Assembly (NCBI RefSeq): GCF_003286085.1
Contig: NW_020825529.1
Location: forward strand, 81,449 to 145,448
Length of the DNA stretch: 64,000 nucleotides
DNA from: Drosophila persimilis
Taxonomy: Eukaryota > Arthropoda > Insecta > Diptera > Drosophilidae
Reading direction: 5' to 3'
Positions within the stretch are counted from its first letter, which is position 1; each line of letters opens with the position of its first letter. The notes under the pieces are model-generated. The model searched no databases and was not told the origin of the DNA. It saw only the letters and a program-made list of their open reading frames with translations. The position numbers and the translations under genes are program-made. This document shows, piece after piece, positions 20,310 through 31,604 of this stretch.

Positions 20310-22495
20310 ATTCGAGGAAAATTAGCACTAAACTTACTAAGAAACTAAGCATGCAATCAAAATACAAATACCACTACAGTTACTAATTAATAGAAAGGTG
20401 TGTAAGGATTAAAAATTTAATCCGAGGAAGAGAATTAGTGTTGGATATAATATGGTAGAGGGAATTATAATCCGAGCATAAGACCCTAAACGGTTCATGC
20501 AAGGAATAATCGTGAAGTTTATGCGGCTCAACAGATCAGGGCTGTCTATGTCACCCCTGATCAAGTTGTGCATAAATATCACACCAAGCATTTTTCTACG
20601 GTTAACTAAGGATGGGAGGTTTACTAATAGTAGTCTACTAGAGTAAGATGGGAGTCTTACACCCGCATCCCAGTTAAGGCCCCGCAGAGCAAAGAGTAAA
20701 AAGTTTTTCTGTACTTATTCTATACGGTCCTGGTGTACTTTGTACTGAGGGCACCATACACAGGAGCCGTATTCTAAGATCGGACGAACAAGCGAGGTAT
20801 AGGGAGTCTTTGTTATATAGGGGTCGTCAAATTCCTTTGACCACCTCTTTATAAACCCAAGCACGACCATGGCCTTATTTACCATGGTAGAAATGTGTTC
20901 TAATGTTAGTCTAATAGCTCTCTTTCTTGCATGTTCGCGTTTGGTTCGGCTACGCACCGCGCGTCATGCGGCAGCGCCCCTCGTTCGGTTGGGCGGGAGG
21001 AGGGCTGCGTTTTGCCTGGGATCCGCGCGTAACAGCCTTCTGCTGGTGTCACACGGGCCACTTGACGGTGCAGTAACTGCATCGCCTCTTGAAAGATGCA
21101 GTCATTGCATGTCAACGTCCAAATAGCAAAAAACTTTAACTTGGGGTCTAACATAACACACAGATCATCCACCAGGGTAATTCTCTCAAGAGAACCACGA
21201 AATAGGGTGTAGGAAACCAACAAAGAGCTAGAACGATGAAATGTCATAACTTTGCATTTCGAGGCATTAAGGTGAAACAAGTTTTCACAACAGCATGACT
21301 GAAAGCTATTGAGATCGGATTGCAAGCGAGAATGAAATGAAATGTCCTTGTACTGGACACAGAGTTTAACATTATGCACATACATAAGTACTCGGGAGTA
21401 TGTTAATAATGAAGGCAAGTCATTAATAAAGAGTGTGAAGAGTAAGGGGCTTAGATGGCTGCCCTGTGGTACTCCCGAAGAAACCTTTACTGGTAAAGAG
21501 AGGGAGTTTTTGAAGAGGACTCTTTGAGACCTAGAACAAAGATAGCTAGAAATCCATCTCAGGAGGTTGGGCGGAAACAATAAAAGGTCAAGTTTATGTG
21601 CTAAAAGGGAATGGTTTACAGAGTCGAATGCTTTACTAAAGTCGGTGTAAATAACATCCGTCTGTAAGTTACCTTGAAAGCCTTTAATAATGAAAGAGGT
21701 AAACTCTAACAAGTTCGTGGTGGTTGATCGCCGCCTTATAAATCTATGCTGAGTTGGAGATATAAGTGACTTGCAGAGATGTTGCAGGTGCGGAGTTAAA
21801 ACCTTCTCAAACAATTTGGGAATAGCGGATAACTTTGCTATACCTCTATAATTTTTTGCATCAGACTTGCTACCTTTTTTATGGAGAGGAATTATAAACG
21901 ATTCCTTCCAGATTGGGGGGAAGCAAGAGGAATCAATGGACAGGGTGAATAGTTTAAGCAATGGTCCACACAGAGCCTCGGCGCAGTACCTGAGTACACA
22001 ACCTGGAACCCCGTCTGGACCCGGTGAAAACACCGGCTTAACTAGTCGAAGACTGAAAATGCCGTTCGACCTCGGTAATCCGTATGGGTACGGTTGACCA
22101 GAGTAGCGTTCCTCAGAATAGGTGGTTTGGAAAAACTGGGCAAAAAGATCGGGAATTGCCTGATCATTATTTGCCGACGTATTACAAAATGATAGCGAGG
22201 ATGGGTGTGCGGACGTTCTACGCTTACTGTTTACGAAGCAGTAAAACTGTTTAGGGTCCTGAGAAAAACGTATCCTGCAACGAGATAGGTAGTTCTTATA
22301 GCATTGAGCATTAAGAACTGAAAAGTTTGACCGAGCTATTACATAACGAGAGTGAGAAGTAGGAGAGCCCACTTCTTGAAATTTTTTTTAAAGTCTTGAT
22401 TTTAAGTTTTTTAGACTGGATAACTCTTTGGTAAACCAAGGGGGTTTTCCAGATCTAATCGGATAAGAAAGCGGGACACAAGAATGCCTTTTGCC
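20310..22495 (-). pseudogene. CR1/Jockey-type LINE, ORF2 reverse transcriptase, 5'-truncated (copy B)
   Basis: A non-LTR retrotransposon whose RT would act at the nuclear target site. RT motifs in order are KESFIIPLHKKGSKSDAKNY, IYTDFSKAFDSVNHSLL and SSGVPQGSHLSPLLF. The catalytic Y-A-D-D is replaced by Y-V-H-N (21371-21385), which is fatal to activity. The C-terminal part (NKAMVVLGFIKRWSKEFDD, VRPILEYGSCVWCPQYK) continues at 20715-20890 after a 216-bp insertion (20905-21120). The endonuclease and ORF1 are absent: homology fades near 22495. It is closely related to the more complete LINE at 41706-46204. Confidence 0.85.
20905..21120 (+). mobile_element. Solo terminal sequence of the TIR element inserted in the LINE (copy B)
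   Basis: These 216 bp match the reverse complement of the right TIR at 20105-20309 (GTTAGTCTAATAGCTCTC, then GCGTAACAGCCTTCTGCTG, then GTCAACGTCC). They split the LINE ORF between KLKFFA and HISTMVNKA. The piece is either a miniature derivative of the TIR element or a solo end. The target duplication is not clear. Confidence 0.6.
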
Positions 22496-23541
22496 TTTTG
22501 AGGCACTCGATGATTGAGACAATCGATATTCTTGAGGTTTTTCAACAAAAAAATTCGATACTATCGATAGTATCGGGATATTTTAAATCATTAAATTAAC
22601 AAAAAAAAATTAAACTTTCACTTTAGCACTATAGTTAGTTAAAATTATGCGCTCTATCATATAAAATGCGCTGTACACATTGTAAACACTTCTTGTTTCA
22701 AGCTGTAGTTTTCTCTGGTTTGTTGCTCTGCTTTAAATTTGCTAATTGCAATTTGACTAGACTTAAAATACGTGACAGTCCGATTGCACTTTCCGGTAGT
22801 ATATATTAAGCACAACTAAATTTATTGTGTGTGCAAAGCACGTTAGACGTTATTTTTTTAACAGTTCAAAAGCTTTCTTCATAGAATTGGACCTATCAGT
22901 TGTAACTGTTCATATTTTAGTAAAAACAAAATCCTTCGTAATAAAGTGGCATGTAACCGTAATATATGCTTGTTTAGCTGTCAACAATAGCATCCAAAAG
23001 TGCACACAGTTTCGTCTTCAATTCATAGTACATGCCACTCATAAGCACGTTTCTTAGTGTTTTTCATGAAGGCAGGCTGTACCGAGGATCAAGGATATTT
23101 AAAAACTCGCAAAACCCGGGGACCCTCCACAATCATAAATGGATGCATGTCTTGCTAAACAAGTATGGGCAAAGCCCTGTCAATCATTTTTTTTTTTCGT
23201 TCAGAAGAGGTATCGTAATAGCTCTAAAAAAATGACGGCTCTTTTGGCGGATCATCAAATGAAATGCCGGGATGCAGTCTTTTAACGTGGTCGAATAAAT
23301 TGGACGTGTTGCCACTTGTTCTATAATAATTGGAACAGTATATGCACCTGGCGGTCTTGCCATCTTCGGACCTCTCAAAATGAAGCCAAAACTTCGCTTT
23401 GCCAATTCGCTGCCTTTTTAAAGTAGGCGATTCTCCTTCACTGCTATTGTCGGGATGAACAAAATTAAAATGAAATTTTGCTCATAGCAATAATTAAATT
23501 GGTCCATATTTGGAAAATAAAATGCCATTAACACCAATATA
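22496..23541 (-). pseudogene. Degenerate hAT transposase gene (copy B)
   Basis: Cut-and-paste hAT transposase relic. The BED-type zinc finger lies at about 23220-23440, where one minus-strand frame gives GKAKFWLHFERSEDGK, ARCIYC, then SGNTSNLFDHVKRLHPG (C-x2-C with H-x4-H). After frameshifts, about 23060-23180 reads DMHPFMIVEGP, and about 22900-23060 reads YYELKTKLCALLDAIVDS then AYITVTCHFITKDFVFTK, all typical of hAT transposases in the right order. A perfect 20-bp palindrome containing TATCGATA lies at 22556-22575 and may belong to a hAT end. The C-terminal dimerisation domain was not found. Confidence 0.65.
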
Positions 23542-25193
23542 CACTCCCCGACACTTGAATACGACATACTAAAATGTACACTTTAGGCACCAATATTTCC
23601 GGCACAAGCCAAAGAAAACGGTGAATTTGAATTTTCCTCAAATCTCTATTCAATTTAGCATAAATTAAAAAAAAAATAATAGCAATATTCATCAAAGTAG
23701 ATTGAGAAAAAAAATTTAATTGACATAACTCAAATTACCGCTCCCAAAAAATGCGACACTTGAATACGACATTCGCATTGAAAAATTTTTTATTTTGGAT
23801 GTGGTCGCGACCGGACATTGAATAAATTCTCAAAAATCAATTAGGGTGTCCTTATTACGAGAAAAAAATGTGGGTTATGGTAAGTCCTTTTCAAAGGACG
23901 AAAGCTCCACAATAAAAGCCTCGAAGGAAGTAGGTCCATCAATAATGAAAATAAGTGATGAAATTGGTAAAACTAGGTGTGTTCTGAGTGATTTCATAAA
24001 GAACGGGTCAAATTATGGCAAAAACATAAAAAACCGAACCAAAATTGCTACTTCCGAGACCTCCATAAGATCTCATCTGCGTGCCGCATCTAAAAAACAC
24101 CACTAAAACTCGATTTAAAAATCGAAAACTGTACTTTTAGCTAGTGCTAAAATAATAAAACATGTTTTTTGGAGGACTCCACACCATAAGGGACTGTAAT
24201 TAATAAAAAACCCCTCAACTTTGTTGCATATTTGATAAACTCGACTTAATGAAAAATCAACTGGTCCACGCCGTTTTAGGATCTTGCTCACCACAGAATA
24301 ATAGCGCTCACACTGCTGTGAAAACTATCCAATTGTAATTCTTCTTTACTCCTCACTTCCTTTACTTCCTTGAGTCCTTATAAATATAAAAAAGAAACCC
24401 TTATCACTCTTCAAATTAAAATTTTTGTCCCTTTGAAAATGCTATATAGCGACAGTCTCTACTCCACGCCATATGAATATGCAAAAGTACGGGAGTATTC
24501 TAAGTTTTCGTCCGTTGGCTGAGGTTTTTTATTAATTACAGTCCCTTATGGTGTGGAGTCCTCCAAAAAACATGTTTTATTATTTTAGCACTAGCTAAAA
24601 GTACAGTTTTCGATTTTTAAATCGAGTTTTAGTCGTGTTTTTTAGATGCGGCACGCAGATGAGATCTTATGGAGGTCTCGGAAGTAGCAATTTTGGTTCG
24701 GTTTTTTATGTTTTTGCCATAATTTGACCCGTTCTTTATGAAATCACTCAGAACACACCTAGTTTTACCAATTTCATCACTTATTTTCATTATTGATGGA
24801 CCTACTTCCTTCGAGGCTTTTATTGTGGAGCTTTCGTCCTTTGAAAAGGACTTACCATAACCCACATTTTTTTCTCGTAATAAGGACACCCTAATTGATT
24901 TTTGAGAATTTATTCAATGTCCGGTCGCGACCACATCCAAAATAAAAAATTTTTCAATGCGAATGTCGTATTCAAGTGTCGCATTTTTTGGGAGCGGTAA
25001 TTTGAGTTATGTCAATTAAATTTTTTTTCTCAATCTACTTTGATGAATATTGCTATTATTTTTTTTTTAATTTATGCTAAATTGAATAGAGATTTGAGGA
25101 AAATTCAAATTCACCGTTTTCTTTGGCTTGTGCCGGAAATATTGGTGCCTAAAGTGTACATTTTAGTATGTCGTATTCAAGTGTCGGGGAGTG
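23542..25193. mobile_element. Palindromic Tc1-like foldback element (copy B)
   Basis: A 1652-bp element flanked by TA dinucleotides (23540-23541 and 25194-25195), the standard Tc1/mariner target. The ends are CACTCCCCGACACTTG and its inverse. Arms of about 671 bp (23542-24212 and 24523-25193) are nearly perfect inverted copies around a spacer of about 310 bp. Each arm has two direct repeats of GACACTTGAATACGACA (23550-23566 and 23755-23771 in the left arm), the IR/DR arrangement. Each arm carries the same 86-codon transposase N-terminus with a helix-turn-helix (GPSIMKISDEIGKTRCVLSDF, shown in part; then NYGKNIKNRTK, RSHLRAASK). No DDE catalytic domain is present. Confidence 0.85.
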
Positions 25194-25195
25194 TA

Positions 25196-25773
25196 CACGC
25201 GTCTGTTTGTGGCCAATGAAAATCAAGATATCAAGAAGCTTAAGGTAAGGAAATAAATGTGCAATTATATTATTATATATAGTCAAGAACCGACGGCGTT
25301 TGCATAATTTTTATAATTTATAATCAACCTGTTTAAAATAAGGAAATAAATGTGTAATTAAATTATTGTAATATTTTATATTTTGTGGTATAAATCAAAC
25401 AAAAAATAGCTTTTATTTTATTTCCCGCGCCCTAATGTACCATACCCCCACCCCCTGCCCATTCTTCATTTATTTTGTGGCGGTAGGTCAGTCCATCAAA
25501 AGACCCGAAACAAGAACCAAACTCAAATTCCAGTTCTAGCGGCCAGCAATACTAAACACACACACGCAAAGTACGTGAGAATGCATGTGCACCCATACAC
25601 TAAAACATGCTGGAGGCAAAACAAAACCAGGCCTGAGAGAATTCAAAAAATCTGAAAAAAGCATACAATCACATATTTTTGTCGAAACATATTGCGTGTG
25701 TACTAACACATGCAAAGATGTTCTCTATGCGCTCTCTAAAACAATGATGTATCTAAATATACAATATAATAAA
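25196..25773. other. Unclassified AT-rich interval (copy B)
   Basis: It contains two similar AAGGAAATAAATGTG(C/T) AATTA segments (25236 and 25342 regions) and CA-rich microsatellite-like text near 25555. No convincing coding sequence was found. The 112-codon plus-strand frame at 25585 has no recognisable motif and extends into the Helitron fragment. Confidence 0.4.
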
Positions 25774-26315
25774 AACGAGGGGGAACGTTGTGAGTTGCTG
25801 CGGACACCGCAACTCTACATTTATACCCGATACTTAGTCAGTATGGCTCTCCTCCGGCATTCACCGCTAATATTAAACGACACGACAAAGAATGCGTGCG
25901 AGAGAGACAGAAAATCAGTCTGAGCGTGACGTCGGGCGCTGCGTAGCCAGTGCAAATAGAATTGTTCCTTTTGACTATACAAATTATCCAATCTGATCCA
26001 GATTCAGCAATCTGATAGATATGGTCATTATCTATGATTCTGCGTTTTTATTTTTCTCGAATGTGCAATATTGTGGATGAAACAGATTTTCGTCCTTTGT
26101 GGGGGCGGAAGTGGGCGGGGCGAAGTTTTGAAATATTTTTGTAGCAGTGACATAACACAGAAGTCTGGATCCAAAACATCGTTGCTCTAGCTCTTATAGT
26201 CTTTGAGTACTAGGCGCTGAAGGGGACGGACAGACGGACGGACGGACGGACGGACAGACGGACAGACAGACAGGGCTCAATCGACTCGGCTATTGATGCT
26301 GATCAAGAATATATA
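25774..26315. mobile_element. Helitron-like (DINE-1/ISY-type) fragment interrupted by a gypsy LTR (copy B)
   Basis: It starts with AACGAGGGGGAACGTTGTGA, the inverse of the terminus at 7670-7692, and runs through the conserved interior to the (GGAC)n/(AGAC)n microsatellite at about 26225-26273. It ends in GATGCTGATCAAGAATATA directly at the gypsy LTR. The 3' hairpin (as at 50723) is missing, so the LTR element probably inserted here or the end was lost. Confidence 0.8.
26225..26273. repeat. (GGAC/AGAC)n microsatellite in Helitron-like element
   Basis: Tetranucleotide GACG/GACA repeats within the Helitron-like fragment. The same block is at 35334-35382, 50868-50915 (as GTCY) and 59835-59885. 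It is the typical proto-microsatellite of the family. Confidence 0.85.
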
Positions 26316-26576
26316 TGTAGGGATCCTTGGTGAGCTCCCTACAAGTGAGTAAGAATCCGCTCCAGAAACTCCATCAAATATAAGCCACACGTCGTTGTAT
26401 TGTCTTTATGTTAATAAATGGTTACAATAAGTTTCTTTTTCTTAACACGTTCCTCTCTGCACGTCTACTCGCTCCCGCAGTCGAACTCTTACATAGCTAT
26501 CGATATATCTTCCTCTCATACCCTTGACTATCCCTAGCGATAGATCGATGCTCATTAAAGGGCTGCCAACCCTACA
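26316..26576 (-). repeat. 3' LTR of gypsy element with SAP-type Gag family (copy B)
   Basis: The 261-bp LTR is bounded by TGTAGGG and CCCTACA inverted ends, oriented with the minus-strand pol at 26577 upward. Its outer 190 bp match the LTRs in the array at 52741, 55172, 57212, 59204 and 63735. This links this pol and the array's SAP-Gag 5' ends to one family. It contains a TATCGATA motif near 26497-26506. Confidence 0.8.
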
Positions 26577-27554
26577 TTCGGCCGTCCTGACTCATCATTC
26601 GACCCGAATGATTGAGACCACATTTTCATATACTCTACCACCGTATTGGTCTTCAAAGGCCCTTCACCATCACCCACTTTCTCAACAATGTACCGTCCAT
26701 GTCTTAGTTTACGCGTCACAATATAAGGACCCAAGAATCTTCCCTTTAGTTTCAATTCGGCTCCAAATTGGGTACGCTTAATAGCTACCATATCATTAAC
26801 TTGGTACTCTTTTTCTGGTTTCCGGGACTTGTTGAACGACTTGCAATTTTCATTTTGTATCTGCACTATGTTATCTTTGGCTATCTGGCGAATTTAAAAT
26901 ATACTCTTCCTCTACAAGCTTTTCTAAGTCACTGTCATACTTTGTCCTCATTTGTATGCCTGTCAAAATCTTAAATGGGGATATCTTGGTACTTCTCGGA
27001 GGAGTGGAGTTTATAAACAATTGTACCCTACCAACATGCTTGTACCAGGCTTTCGGATCTTCTGCGCAAAGCTTTGTTAACATAGTAGTAACGACCTTAT
27101 TAATTCGTTCTACCTGTCCATTACCACGCGGCACTCCTGTCGCTATCAGCAAATGTTGGATATCCTGTTCCTTACAATATTCCTCGAAAACATTAGCAGT
27201 AAATGCAGTGCCTCTATCTGTGATCACACGTTTCGGGTTTCCAAAAACTTCGCCCTGTTTCTGCAACATATCAACCACATCATCAGCGCCTGTACTCTTT
27301 ATTGGATAAAGACAGACAAATTTAGAAAAAGCGTCGACAACTACTAGGACGTGGTTATACTGTTTCTTAGTCAACTCCATCGGTCCAATATGGTCAATAT
27401 GATACGTTTGCAAGGGCTCATCAGATTTGTCAATTACATTCAAATACCCTTCTTTCTTTCCAAATTTTGCGTCGCTCACAATGCACTCCACACACGACTT
27501 AACAATCCTATCCACTTTCCCTAACAAATCTGGAATAAAGTATTCGCGCTGCAC
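26555..27554 (-). pseudogene. Gypsy integrase and C-terminal domain (copy B)
   Basis: The integrase core shows HIDHIGPMELTKKQYNHVLV (first D), FGNPKRVITDRGTAFTANV (second D) and ATGVPRGNGQVERINK (E), all catalytic residues retained. The zinc-region cysteines KSCVECI precede it. A C-terminal stretch EYQVNDMVAIKRTQFG then LKGRFLGPYIVTRKL (SH3-like) follows in another frame (26555-26866), ending next to the LTR. A frame interruption separates the two parts at about 26868, and a stop in the zinc region near 27555 separates it from upstream pol. Confidence 0.9.
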
Positions 27555-28588
27555 TAAATCGATAGTACTTTAGACACCAAAATGACCCTGACGATGAGCA
27601 ATCATTATGATTTCGCTTTCCATCCCAGATGGTATTACGATAAAGTCTTTAACTGGATCCTTGTGAAAAATCTCGTGCTTCAAATAAAAGTCGTCATAAG
27701 AACCCGCTATTAGCACCTTACAAATTGCTGATATCCAAATATCCTGACGTTGAGCCTGCTTTATTCAATGTCTCAGTGAATCTTCCAACAACAAACAATG
27801 CACTCTACTCAATGCATCGACGTGTTTCATCTTGGTCCCTGAACGATGCTCAATTTCATAATCGAAGTCCTGAAGACCAACGACATATCTTAACTGGAAC
27901 ATCTTGTTTCCTCATCGTTAACGCAAAAGCATTACAGTCAGTAATAATTTTCATCTTTCTCCCAAGCAAATACACTCTCCACTTCTTTAGAGCCTGCACT
28001 ATAGCGAGTACTTCAAGCTCGTATGAAGGATACTTTTCTTCAGCTGGGATTGTCTTACGACTCATATATTCTACCGGGTGGAAACATTGATCCTCTGAGT
28101 CCATTTGCAAAAGTATGGCTCCATACCCATACATACTTGCATCGATGAACTTCAGTTTTGCCCTTCTGATTAAACAACTTTAAAACAGGAGAACAGGATA
28201 AATAAACTTTCAACTGATTGAATGATGCCAACTCTTCTTCACCCATTTTGAAAGAAACATCCTTTTTCATCAAGTTTGTCAGTGGTCTGGCCACGACAGC
28301 AAAATCCTTAACAAATCTACGGACATAGGAAGTTAGGACCAAATAGCGTTGAACTTGTTTCCTGTCTCTCGGAATTGGAAAATTTTCAACTGCCGAAGTT
28401 TTATCTTGAGATGGTCGTATCGTTGAATTCTCTATTATGTAACCCAAAAAATTAACCTTGCGCTGTAACACTTGCGATTTCTCCCATTTTATGCGTAATC
28501 CTGAAATCTCTGCGATACTCAACACCTTCTGTAATTTTTCAAGTCCTTCTTGCACATCCTTTGATGGAATAATAATATCGTCCATATA
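27555..28588 (-). pseudogene. Gypsy RNase H and partial reverse transcriptase (copy B, cut by duplication junction)
   Basis: RNase H motifs appear at 28134-27856: YGYGAILLQ, then EEKYPSYELEVLAIVQALK, then KIITDCNAFALTM. Upstream, 28585-28055 gives the RT thumb after the catalytic loop (MDDIIIPSKDVQEGLEKL, VNFLGYIIE). The frame shifts between the two domains (EVHRCKY instead of HTDAS). The RNase H-integrase linker 27560-27850 is full of stops. At 28588 the pol stops at the tandem-duplication junction. The N-terminal RT is present only in the right-hand copy. Confidence 0.85.
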
Positions 28589-29418
28589 CAGGGATTCATC
28601 AAATTTTTTAAAACTATAAAAATAATCATTAGGAAATACTCACTTTTGTCGTAGCATATAACTAGCGAGTTCTAAGCTTGAATTTAAAAATCTATTTGAT
28701 GAAGATATGATTCATCGAGCAATGTATAACTCTTTATTGCAAGGAATGGGTCCTAGTTCATCTTTTATTGATATAACAAATAAATGTATATCATAACGAG
28801 ACTAGTTATAAAAAACTACAGGAAATAATGGATCGCTTAATCTAAATGTCTGTTTAGACACCTTATGAATAGGACCCTGTAAACTGATCAAAGAATTTCT
28901 CTCGATCATCAGAAATTTGTTTCTCGAGGCATAACACACGCCGTGTTCTTGTTAATCCTCATCCCAAATGTTAAGCTGGTAGATTGGTTTTTTATAGGAC
29001 TTCCAGTATTTCTCATAAAGTCCATCGGTTTTCATCCTAAGTGCTTGACAAAATTTTTGGATACAATCCGGTCCTGAAATAACGAAATCATAATGTTTAT
29101 TACCTTTGCTGGATTGTGAAAATATTTAAATTCGTATGTCCACATCTCATTTAGATGAGCATTGTATTTATGTACAATATAAAATGAGGCTGCAAATAAG
29201 AGATGGGAAATTTGGACGTTGACATGCAATGACTGCATCTTTCAAGAGGCGATGCAGTTACTGCACCGTCAAGTGGCCCGTGTGACATCAGCAGAAGGCT
29301 GTTACGCGCGGATCCCAGGCAAAACGCAGCCCTCCTCCCGCCCAACCGACCGAGGGGCGCTGCCGCATGACGCGCGGTGCGTAGCCGAACATGCAAGAAA
29401 GATAGCTATTAGACTAAC
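28589..29418. mobile_element. TIR element, 3' part (copy C)
   Basis: Identical by eye to 19480-20309. It begins abruptly at the 9109-bp duplication junction, so the left TIR is absent and only the polymerase-like relic and the right TIR are present. Confidence 0.6.
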
Positions 29419-31604
29419 ATTCGAGGAAAATTAGCACTAAACTTACTAAGAAACTAAGCATGCAATCAAAATACAAATACCACTACAGTTACTAATTAAT
29501 AGAAAGGTGTGTAAGGATTAAAAATTTAATCCGAGGAAGAGAATTAGTGTTGGATATAATATGGTAGAGGGAATTATAATCCGAGCATAAGACCCTAAAC
29601 GGTTCATGCAAGGAATAATCGTGAAGTTTATGCGGCTCAACAGATCAGGGCTGTCTATGTCACCCCTGATCAAGTTGTGCATAAATATCACACCAAGCAT
29701 TTTTCTACGGTTAACTAAGGATGGGAGGTTTACTAATAGTAGTCTACTAGAGTAAGATGGGAGTCTTACACCCGCATCCCAGTTAAGGCCCCGCAGAGCA
29801 AAGAGTAAAAAGTTTTTCTGTACTTATTCTATACGGTCCTGGTGTACTTTGTACTGAGGGCACCATACACAGGAGCCGTATTCTAAGATCGGACGAACAA
29901 GCGAGGTATAGGGAGTCTTTGTTATATAGGGGTCGTCAAATTCCTTTGACCACCTCTTTATAAACCCAAGCACGACCATGGCCTTATTTACCATGGTAGA
30001 AATGTGTTCTAATGTTAGTCTAATAGCTCTCTTTCTTGCATGTTCGCGTTTGGTTCGGCTACGCACCGCGCGTCATGCGGCAGCGCCCCTCGTTCGGTTG
30101 GGCGGGAGGAGGGCTGCGTTTTGCCTGGGATCCGCGCGTAACAGCCTTCTGCTGGTGTCACACGGGCCACTTGACGGTGCAGTAACTGCATCGCCTCTTG
30201 AAAGATGCAGTCATTGCATGTCAACGTCCAAATAGCAAAAAACTTTAACTTGGGGTCTAACATAACACACAGATCATCCACCAGGGTAATTCTCTCAAGA
30301 GAACCACGAAATAGGGTGTAGGAAACCAACAAAGAGCTAGAACGATGAAATGTCATAACTTTGCATTTCGAGGCATTAAGGTGAAACAAGTTTTCACAAC
30401 AGCATGACTGAAAGCTATTGAGATCGGATTGCAAGCGAGAATGAAATGAAATGTCCTTGTACTGGACACAGAGTTTAACATTATGCACATACATAAGTAC
30501 TCGGGAGTATGTTAATAATGAAGGCAAGTCATTAATAAAGAGTGTGAAGAGTAAGGGGCTTAGATGGCTGCCCTGTGGTACTCCCGAAGAAACCTTTACT
30601 GGTAAAGAGAGGGAGTTTTTGAAGAGGACTCTTTGAGACCTAGAACAAAGATAGCTAGAAATCCATCTCAGGAGGTTGGGCGGAAACAATAAAAGGTCAA
30701 GTTTATGTGCTAAAAGGGAATGGTTTACAGAGTCGAATGCTTTACTAAAGTCGGTGTAAATAACATCCGTCTGTAAGTTACCTTGAAAGCCTTTAATAAT
30801 GAAAGAGGTAAACTCTAACAAGTTCGTGGTGGTTGATCGCCGCCTTATAAATCTATGCTGAGTTGGAGATATAAGTGACTTGCAGAGATGTTGCAGGTGC
30901 GGAGTTAAAACCTTCTCAAACAATTTGGGAATAGCGGATAACTTTGCTATACCTCTATAATTTTTTGCATCAGACTTGCTACCTTTTTTATGGAGAGGAA
31001 TTATAAACGATTCCTTCCAGATTGGGGGGAAGCAAGAGGAATCAATGGACAGGGTGAATAGTTTAAGCAATGGTCCACACAGAGCCTCGGCGCAGTACCT
31101 GAGTACACAACCTGGAACCCCGTCTGGACCCGGTGAAAACACCGGCTTAACTAGTCGAAGACTGAAAATGCCGTTCGACCTCGGTAATCCGTATGGGTAC
31201 GGTTGACCAGAGTAGCGTTCCTCAGAATAGGTGGTTTGGAAAAACTGGGCAAAAAGATCGGGAATTGCCTGATCATTATTTGCCGACGTATTACAAAATG
31301 ATAGCGAGGATGGGTGTGCGGACGTTCTACGCTTACTGTTTACGAAGCAGTAAAACTGTTTAGGGTCCTGAGAAAAACGTATCCTGCAACGAGATAGGTA
31401 GTTCTTATAGCATTGAGCATTAAGAACTGAAAAGTTTGACCGAGCTATTACATAACGAGAGTGAGAAGTAGGAGAGCCCACTTCTTGAAATTTTTTTTAA
31501 AGTCTTGATTTTAAGTTTTTTAGACTGGATAACTCTTTGGTAAACCAAGGGGGTTTTCCAGATCTAATCGGATAAGAAAGCGGGACACAAGAATGCCTTT
31601 TGCC
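29419..31604 (-). pseudogene. CR1/Jockey-type LINE RT, dead (copy C)
   Basis: A duplicate of 20310-22495 with the same YVHN replacement (30480-30494) and the same 216-bp insertion (30014-30229). The 488-codon frame is identical in translation, so no change has accumulated in this ORF since the duplication. Confidence 0.85.
30014..30229 (+). mobile_element. Solo terminal sequence of the TIR element inserted in the LINE (copy C)
   Basis: A duplicate of 20905-21120, sharing its position within the LINE ORF. Confidence 0.6.

Noticed and set aside
22827..23057. 76-codon plus-strand ORF as a possible host small gene
   Set aside because: The opposite strand reads as hAT transposase (AYITVTCHFITKDF), so the plus frame is a shadow.
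23542..25193. Foldback as an assembly-made palindrome
   Set aside because: It has TA target duplications and terminal repeats exactly at both ends plus a unique spacer, which a chimeric read would not produce. Not fully excluded without reads.
25585..25923. 112-codon plus-strand ORF
   Set aside because: Its second half is Helitron-like non-coding sequence and the first half has no motif. Its presence in both copies only reflects the duplication.
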